A stretch of 64,000 nt of DNA from Prinsepia uniflora (lineage: Eukaryota > Streptophyta > Magnoliopsida > Rosales > Rosaceae), in assembly GCA_032719365.1 (NCBI GenBank), contig CM064872.1, forward strand, positions 46,670,252 to 46,734,251, read 5' to 3'. The notes beneath the pieces are model-generated. The model searched no databases, was not told the origin of the DNA, and worked only from the letters and a program-made list of their open reading frames with translations. Position 1 is the stretch's first letter, and the number at the start of each line of letters is the position of its first letter. The position numbers were made by a program, and so were the translations under genes. Positions 57,065 through 64,000 of this stretch are shown here, one piece after another.

Positions 57065-57077
57065 TGGTATCAGAGCA
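57065..57077 (+). promoter_or_regulatory. Tekay primer-binding site (initiator tRNA-Met)
   Basis: TGGTATCAGAGCA three bases after the LTR end, a perfect match to the usual initiator-Met site. Confidence 0.93.
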
Positions 57078-57174
57078 CTAGGTTGTGGTCAGCATGTTAG
57101 ACTAGCGGTTAGTATTAGGTACTTTTCGAGTCTAAGAATTGCGTTAACTAATCTATGCCTCTTAACAGCTGGTT

Positions 57175-58190
57175 ATGCCTCCGAGGAGAACCCCTTCAGC
57201 ACGGACCGCCGAGGAAATTGAGGGAGAGATGGAATGCGCCAGTATTGAGCGGGCTCAACGGTTGGGAGCCACACCTTTCAATGGGGAATCTGACCCCGAG
57301 GATGCCTACGAGTGGATTGATAAATGGGAAAGAATCTTTACTGTGATGCATTGCCCACCCGGCGAGCAGGTGACTTTGGCGGCCTTCTTACTGGAAGGCG
57401 GAGCTTACCGATGGTGGCAGGATCTGGAGATGTCGGGATGGTCTGTTCGTACCACCACATGGGAGGTCATTCGTGCTCGGTTCCTAGATCAGTACTACCC
57501 GCGATCTTTTCGCGCAGCATGAGAGGCGGAGTTCCTGCGACTGGAGTAGGGGGACATGTCTGTGGCAGACTATGAGCAGGCTTTCGAGAAGCTTTCCCGT
57601 TTTGCAACAGCTTTTGTGAGTACCGAGGAGGACGGATGTCAGAGGTTTGAGTTGGGGCTCCGAGGAGAGATACGGGCAGGTGTGACGGCTGCCACTTATG
57701 TGACTCTGAGGGACATGGTCGACGTTGCAGTTCGTGTCGAGGCCAGTCTGGCGGCACACCAGGCGCGACAATCATCAGGCGAGGGGCGGCGCTGGGATCG
57801 TCCCCATCCGGGACCAACCGCCCGGAAGATTTCTAAGGGGGGAAGTTATCTTGGAGCACCCACATCATTGCGGGGTCGTGGCTGGTCAGGTCGATCAGGG
57901 GGCTCTCAGAGGGGCGGATCGAGATCCAGTGCTGGACAGCATCAGTCTTGGAGTGGTGCATCAGGAGGGTCTTGGGATGGACCGAGGACAGTTAATTGTT
58001 TTGCTTGCGGAGGAGCGGGCCACTATGCCCGAGATTGCCCGTCGTTGTCGAGGAACAACGATACTGGAGGTGCTAGTGTTGCACAGAGTTCAGCTTCCAA
58101 CACTGCCGGAGGCCGAGGACAGGGTGCTGGACGTGGCGCACGTGGGCGCGGACAGACTGCGGGGCCCAGTGCTCGTGTTTTTGTAGTGAC
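57175..58190 (+). pseudogene. Tekay gag
   Basis: Start ATG at 57175 (MPPRRTPSARTAEEIEGEM). The capsid domain reads NGESDPEDAYEWIDKWERIF and AAFLLEGGAYRWWQDLEM, then WEVIRARFLDQYYP. In-frame stops TGA at 57520-57522 and TAG at 57547-57549 interrupt it; both fit C-to-T change of CGA and CAG. The frame then continues MSVADYEQAFEKLSRFA. A Gly/Ser/Arg-rich segment precedes the knuckle CFACGGAGHYARDC (from 57997), a perfect C-x2-C-x4-H-x4-C. Gag and pol share one frame, as is usual for this lineage. Confidence 0.92.
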
Positions 58191-59150
58191 TCAGCAGCAG
58201 GAAAGGTCACCCCCGGATGTGATTACAGGTAGACTTCATATCTCGAACCTTATTGTACGAGTATTGTTGGATGCGGGGGCTACACATTCTTTCATTTTGA
58301 GGCGTTGTGCAGGTATGTTAGATTGTGAGGTATCAGCCTTAGATAGCGAGATGGGAGTTGGCACGCCTATGGGCGTCGTATACTTGGTGAATCAGGTGAT
58401 TCGGAGGTGCCCGGTGAGAATTGAGGAGGTGGATCTGCCAGCAGACTTGATTATTATGGACATCCATGACTTCGACGTGATTCTCGGGATGGATTGGTTA
58501 GCGGAGCATGGGTCGCTTATTGATTGCTGTAGTCGGCAAGTGTTTCTGCGGAGTCCGGGTTTGCCGGAAGTTACCTTTCAGGGGGAGCGTGATGGTTCAC
58601 TGCCTGAAGTGATTTCTTCACTTGCTGCTACTAAACTTCTACGGAAGGGATGCCAGGGCTATTTGGCACACGTTGTGTCGGAGCGAGTTGATACCCCGAG
58701 TATCGAGGAGATACCTGTGGTGCGGGAGTTTCCAGATGTGTTCCCGGAAGATCTACTTGGATTACCACCACCACGGGAGATTGAGTTTACCATTGAACTA
58801 CTCCCCGGTACCCGACCTATATCTCAGGCACCGTACCGGATGGCGCCGGCAGAATTACGGGAACTCAAAACACAGTTACAGGAGTTGGTCGAGTTGGGAT
58901 TCATCCGACCGAGTGCTTCACCGTGGGGAGCACCGGTGTTGTTTGTGAGGAAGAAGGAGGGGAGTCTCCGATTGTGTGTGGATTACCGATAGCTGAACAA
59001 GGTGACGCTGAGGAACCAGTATACTCTACCCAGGATCGATGACTTATTCGACCAGTTGCGGGGTGCGCAGTGCTTCTCGAAGATTGATTTGCGATCTGGG
59101 TATCATCAACTGAGGATTGCGGAGGGGAATATTTGGAAGACGGCTTTATG
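58191..59150 (+). pseudogene. Tekay protease and N-terminal RT
   Basis: Protease: VRVLLDAGATHSFI with the active-site triplet D-A-G at 58270-58278, where the family has DSG or DAG, then DFDVILGMDWLAEHG. RT begins with REIEFTIELLPGTRPIS and YRMAPAELRELKTQLQEL, then KKEGSLRLCVDYR. A TAG at 58990-58992 replaces the usual Gln of DYRQLNK. LNKVTLRNQYTLPRIDDLF and FSKIDLRSGYHQLRI follow. Near 59140 a deletion removes about twenty residues around the conserved MPFGLTNAP block and changes frame. Confidence 0.92.
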
Positions 59151-60180
59151 ATTGCTCCAGCAGCATTCATGGATCTGATGAACAGAGTTTTCCGACCTTA
59201 CCTGGACAAGTTTATGATTGTGTTCATCGATGACATCTTGGTGTACTCGGGAAGTGCCCGAGCACATGAGGAACACCTACGGTTGGTGTTAGGGAAGCTA
59301 AGACATGAACGGTTGTACGCCAAACTGAGTAAGTGTCAGTTTTGGCTGAGCAGCATTGGTTTTCTGGGACATGTAATTTCGGCTGATGGGATCAGCGTGG
59401 GTCCCCAGAAAACGGAAGCGGTGACCAACTGGGCCAGACCGACAACAGTGACAGAGGTGCGGTGTTTTGTCGGATTGGCAGGCTACTACCGGAGATTTGT
59501 GGAAGGTTTCTCCAAGATTGCTGCACCGTTGACTCTTTGACCAGGAAAGGTGTGAAGTTCATCTGGGACGAGCAGTGTGAGCAGGGTTTTCAGGAATTGA
59601 AGCATCGTTTGACCACTGCTCCTATCCTTGCATTGCCCGACAACAGTGGAGAGTTTGTAGTTTTTAGTGATGCCTCACTACAAGGTTTGGGATGCGTATT
59701 AATGCAGAATGGCAAGGTGATCGCTTACGCATCACGGCAGCTAAAAACTCATGAGTTGAATTACCCTACCCATGATTTGGAGTTGGCGGCGGTAGTTCAT
59801 GCTTTGAAGATCTGGAGACATTACCTTTTCGGCGCAACGTGCAGGATATACACCGACCAACAAAGCCTGAAGTATCTATTTACCCAGAAGGAACTCAATT
59901 TGAGGCAACGGAGATGGTTGGAATTGATCAAGGATTACGACTGTACGATCGAGTACCATCCGGGTAAGGCTAATGTGGTGGCAGATGCGCTCAGCAGGAA
60001 ATCAGCGGGATCCATTGCACACCTGAGGATGGTGTATCTTCCTTTACTGGTGGAACTACGGAAGGCTGGGGTTATTCTAGATACGGATGAGCATGGAGCT
60101 TTATTGGCCAGTTTCCATGTACGGCCAGTGTTGGTTGATCGGATCATTGAGGCGCAACTTCAGGACCCGATATTGTGCAT
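59151..60180 (+). pseudogene. Tekay RT C-terminal part and RNase H
   Basis: After the deletion the frame reads AAFMDLMNRVFRPYLDKF and the catalytic FIDDILVYS (FIDD at 59223-59234). KLSKCQFWLSSIGFLGHVIS and the thumb FVGLAGYYRRFVEGFSKIA follow. A frameshift at 59535-59545 moves the reading to another frame with RKGVKFIWDEQCEQGF. RNase H is intact from there: FVVFSDASLQGLGCVLM (Asp), ELNYPTHDLELAAVVHAL (Glu), CRIYTDQQSLKYLF (Asp) and KANVVADALSRK (Asp). Confidence 0.92.
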
Positions 60181-61540
60181 CTACAGGATTGAAGTTGAGG
60201 CTGGGGAACGGCAGGACTTTACCATCCGAGACGATGGGGCACTTGTGAAATTGGGTCGTTTGTGTGTTCCAGCGGAGACAGAGTTACGGTCCGAGATTTT
60301 GGAGGAGGCCCACAGTTCAGCGTATGCTATGCATCCGGGAGGTACAAAGATGTACCGTACCCTCCGGAACTATTATTGGTGGCCAGGGATGAAGAGAGAC
60401 ATTGCTGAGTTTGTGAGCAGATGCTTAACCTGTCAGCAGAGACCGTATGGGGGTATGCAGCCACTACCGATTCCCGAGTGGAAGTGGGACCACATCACCA
60501 TGGACTTTGTCTTTAAGTTACCAAGGACCCGGAGTGGATTTGACGGAGTTTGGGTGATTGTAGACCGATTAACGAAGTCAGCACATTTTCTGCCAGTACA
60601 AGAGACTTACAAACCGAACCGACTGGCTCAATTGTTCGTGAAGGAGATCATCCGACTTCATGGTACGCCGGAGTCGATCATGTCCGATCGCGATCCGCGT
60701 TTCACTTCCAGGTTCTGGTGGAGTTTGTAGGCTACCTTGGGAACGAAACTGCGTTTCAGTACTGCTTTCCTTCCACAGACCGATGGACAGTCTGAGAGGA
60801 CTATTTAGATCCTGGAGGACATGATGAGATCTTGTGTACTGCAATTTCCGGATCCGTGGGATACTCACTTGCCTTTGATGGAATTTGCTTACAACAACAG
60901 CTACCAGGCGAGTATTGGGATGGCCCCCTACGAGGCACTGTATGGTCAACAGTGCAGGACACCTATCTGCTGGATGGAGATTGGGGAGCGAGCGGCCGTA
61001 GGGCCGGAGTTGATGGATATCACCCAGGAAGCAGTCCGTGTTATCAGGGAGAGGTTGAGGGCGGCACAGGATCGCCAAAAGAGTTATGCTGATAGACGGA
61101 TCCGAGATTTGGAATTCGAGGTTGGAGATTTTGTCTTCCTGAGGTTGTCCCCGTGGAAAGGGATTATTCGCTTTGGCCGACGGGGAAAACTGAGTCCACG
61201 TTTCATTGGACCTTATGAGATCGTGGAGAGGATTGGCCGGGTGGCATATAGATTGGCTTTACCCCCGGAACTTTCTAAGGTTCACGACGTCTTCCATGTA
61301 TCCATGTTGCGGAAGTACGTACGTGACGCCTCTCATGTATTGGAGGAGCAACCTATCGAGCTTCGAGAGGATTTGAGCTTTGAAGAACAACCAGTACAGA
61401 TTTTGGACAGGAAGGACAAGGTACTACGGCAGAAGACGATTCCTCTCGTGAAAGTCCTTTGGAGGAATCAGAACGTGGAAGAAGCCACATGGGAGCCCAA
61501 GGCTCAGATGCGGGAACAGTTTCCTTATCTGTTTCCTTAA
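60181..61540 (+). pseudogene. Tekay integrase with chromodomain-like C-terminus
   Basis: The HHCC finger reads EEAHSSAYAMHPGGTKMYRTL and CLTCQQR. Catalytic core: Asp in WDHITMDFVFKLP, Asp in SIMSDRDPRFTSRFW, Glu in QTDGQSERTI. TAG stops at 60728-60730 and 60806-60808 fit CAG changes. The tail from 60821 is open: VGDFVFLRLSPWKGI, GKLSPRFIGPYEI (GPY/F module), VHDVFHVSMLRKYV. The last 60 residues (ILDRKDKVLRQKTIPLVKV, LWRNQNVEEATWEPK) form the chromodomain-type fold thought to steer insertion to heterochromatin. Stop TAA at 61538-61540. Confidence 0.93.
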
Positions 61541-61560
61541 ATTTCGGGACGAAATTCCTT

Positions 61561-61573
61561 ATGGGGGGAAGGT
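61561..61573 (+). promoter_or_regulatory. Tekay polypurine tract
   Basis: ATGGGGGGAAGGT ends exactly at the 3' LTR TGTAACACC. Confidence 0.88.
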
Positions 61574-64000
61574 TGTAACACCCCGGAAATTCGTAGATTG
61601 TAATATTGTAATTTAATGTTGAATTGACGTTTTTACCCCTGTGAATTATTGCCAATTGTTGACTTTTTGGTTTATGGGTCAAATGGACTTTGACCAGTGA
61701 CCGTGACGTAGTTCAGGACGTCACGAGTTCACAGACAGGTGGCACGTACAATTCGGACGATCAGGGAAAAAGTTATGACTATCGGAAGTTCAGGGGCATT
61801 ACCGTAATTTGGACGAGTTAGGGGAAAAAGTCGACTTTTTGATGTACCGGGATATTTCGCACGACCCGAAGACCGTTAGATTCGTCTCGATGCCCTGAGT
61901 ACAACGACAGGCGGCACGCGTGAAACGGACATCGGATGACCGAGTTACGGGTCACGGAAGTTGGAGGGCATTTTGGTAATTTCTGCCCTGAGGGCATTTT
62001 GGTCTTTTGCGCGGTTAATGTTGCAGCAACCGTGAAAAGCAGAGTACACAGCCATGCCGTGGTGGTTGTGGGCGTGCAATTGTTTAAACCTTAGTGGACT
62101 GAGTTGTGAACATTGTTTAATTAGTTTGAGGTAATGGGAGTGTAATTTGAGGCTGTGCAGGCCACGGGAAGAATTAAAAACTTTGTACGGGCTCTGTGTG
62201 CGGGAAACAGGTGCAGTGCGATCTGAGGGTGTCTCCCAGGGGTGTTGGACTCCTTGATCGATTAACCGAGTAGGGGAGTGAGAGAAGGGTTCATTTTGGT
62301 GTCTGTTTGGGGCTGAGAGATTGGAAGAGACTGGGAGAAACAGTGAAGAACAGTTTCGGGTTTTTGGGGGGAAAATTTCCGAATTCAATCGCTACGGGTT
62401 TTGGGGTCGATCTAAACACTGGGGAAGCTTTCTGGGAGTAGCAGAAACCTAACCGTGCAAGATTCGAAGAGTGTGATCGAGGAATTACCCAGGAACCCAA
62501 GTTCCAGTTTAGAGAAACCAATTTGGAGGGAAAAATCCGAGTTCAATTTCTACGGCTTGTTGGACGAAACTAACCACTGAGTAAGCATTCTGGGAGCATT
62601 TGGAACTCATCCATATCGAAATCGACGACAACCAGCCACGGAGGAGCTGGGACGGTGACCGACGTGTGCAGAGGAAATCGCAGCGTTTGGACGGCTACTT
62701 TCAGGTGATGTTTCGTTCAATTGATGGTTCTATTTTGTTAGTCTAGGTCCTAGTATGCTTCTGTATAAATTAATTGGACAGTGGAGCTGGTTTGGGGGAG
62801 TTCTGAGTTTCGGCCCGTGAGGTTTGGGGGAGTTCTGAGTTTCGGCCCGTGAGTTCTGTAGAAATGGACGGTTAATTAATCGGGTCACCCCGCGGGTCGC
62901 AGACCCAAATTACAGTGAATCGGGCAAGAACGACGACACTGTAGCAGTGTCACTGTAGCAGCGCTTGACTTTCACGCGCAGCCACTTTGGGCGGCGCGTG
63001 AGGGCGCGTTGAGCACTATCTCGGATCACGGTCAACATGACTTTTAATCCTTTCATCATTTTGGACATTTTTTGTGAAATAACCATGTTGATCTGAGATA
63101 GTGAGGAAGGTCAGTTTAGGGCCGGATGTCTCGGGAAGCGTGTTGGCCGGCTTTCCCGAACCGGTTTCTGTTTTGGACTTTTTGAGGGTATTTTAAGGAC
63201 CTATAATGACACTTGTGTGTGATTGGAAATGACAGGAAACTTACGTTAATTCCGGAGACAAGTTCGTACGCGCGTTATTCGCAGCGGGAGCGTACTATGA
63301 GTGGGCCCGTTTTTATTAACACTTGCATGCATAACCGTTTTCATTTCCGTATATCTATATGTGTGCGTGAATCATTAATGGATTTTGATTATCTCGATTT
63401 ACGGCTGTGACACGTTTTACGGTGTTGGGCTGAGGCCCGTTTTACGAAAATTGAATACTGTTTTATATTATATAGATATTTACATATACTTGTGGATACG
63501 ATGACTATCTTGGGTACTGCACTGTATAATCCACCGTATGATACTGTCTCCTCTGGACGTGGTACCCCGGAGCGGTCACGTTGCATTGCCTGCGAGGAGT
63601 CATGCTACGGAGGTGCCGGACCGTAGGATGACTCAGGAGCAGGATTGCTATTATTGGACGTCGGGGACGTCGAGCGTCTAGGACGCTAGGCATCTGGGAT
63701 GTAATAACCGAACTGGGTTCGGAGATTGGACTCGGGATTTGAGACCCCGGGTGGCACGCGTAGCCTTGGGACTGTGACCATTATTGGACGTCAGGGACGT
63801 CAGACATCTGGGATGTCAATATCGGATGTGTATGGTGCAGTAGCTGGGTTTATATTACATTCTGGCTTAATATGATGCTTGTGATATATTACATGTATTT
63901 ATGGTTTTTAAATACTGATGCATGCATGTTTGGAAAACGGAGGGGTAAAGTACGTATTTTACTTATTATACTGTTTTTACAAACCTGAGTTTCGGCCCAC
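61574..64000 (+). repeat. Tekay 3' LTR (partial, runs off the window)
   Basis: 2427 bp visible, about 98 percent like the 5' LTR by eye (roughly three dozen substitutions). Compared with 55441-55588 it has a 33-bp duplication of GGTTTGGGGGAGTTCTGAG and neighbouring bases (62789-62855), and lacks about 110 bp, giving a net loss of 75 bp. Confidence 0.93.

Larger units (their letters stand above)
54226..64000 (+). mobile_element. Del/Tekay-type chromovirus (Ty3/gypsy), 3' end beyond window
   Basis: 5' LTR 54226-57061, internal 57062-61573, 3' LTR from 61574 to beyond 64000. Termini TGTAACACCCC...CCTGTCA. Initiator-Met primer site, gag, protease, RT, RNase H, integrase and a C-terminal chromodomain-like tail follow in the usual order. 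GATAA at 54221-54225 is the presumed left target duplication; the right one is outside. GC-rich relative to the surrounding LINE. The element is the youngest of the large insertions by LTR similarity, yet its coding region is defective. Confidence 0.93.

Noticed and set aside
1..64000. Host protein-coding genes, tRNA or rRNA genes
   Set aside because: None recognised; all coherent frames belong to transposable elements.

Overview
This window is plant nuclear DNA made almost entirely of nested transposable elements. I see no intact host gene, tRNA or rRNA. The evidence for a flowering plant is the lineage set: Athila, Tat and Del/Tekay-type Ty3/gypsy retrotransposons, a plant L1-type LINE with a DUF4283/zinc-knuckle ORF1, a non-autonomous Athila relative and MITE-like repeats. 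The setting looks like repeat-rich heterochromatin. Every coding region is broken by stops, frameshifts or deletions, and most stops fit C-to-T change at CAG or CGA codons.

Layout. 1-1330 is AT-rich DNA with one truncated MITE-like repeat. A plus-strand LINE starts at 1331 and is cut into three pieces (1331-4423, 39124-39296, 52726-54225) by two large insertions. The first insertion (4424-39123) is a minus-strand Athila element with 2.3 kb LTRs, a tRNA-Asp-type primer site and degraded gag, protease, RT, RNase H and integrase. The integrase core plus the region downstream of it has been amplified into seven head-to-tail units of 1704-1707 bp (7531-19463). This array is the most striking feature of the window. 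The Athila 5' leader holds a second, non-autonomous element (24055-30821) that shares 3' internal sequence with Athila and carries an unrecognised ORF. The Athila 5' LTR holds a large-LTR, short-internal element (32452-38470, plus strand), which itself contains a MITE-like insertion.

The second LINE insertion (39297-52725) is an old minus-strand element with TGTAACGCC-type LTRs. Its right LTR was later split by a plus-strand Tat element (43125-51435) with dual RNase H, a 115-bp tandem array after pol, a possible antisense acidic ORF and a 3' LTR reduced to 114 bp. From 54226 to beyond the window end lies a Del/Tekay chromovirus with LTRs about 98 percent alike by eye, a chromodomain-type C-terminus and a dead gag-pol.

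The order of events follows from nesting and from five near-matching 5-bp target duplications: LINE first; Athila, the 39297 element and Tekay into it; then the non-autonomous element and the 32452 element into Athila; the MITE into the 32452 element; and Tat into the 39297 element. The Athila array arose after Athila had already lost its integrase frame. Boundaries were read by eye; no alignment or database search was run.
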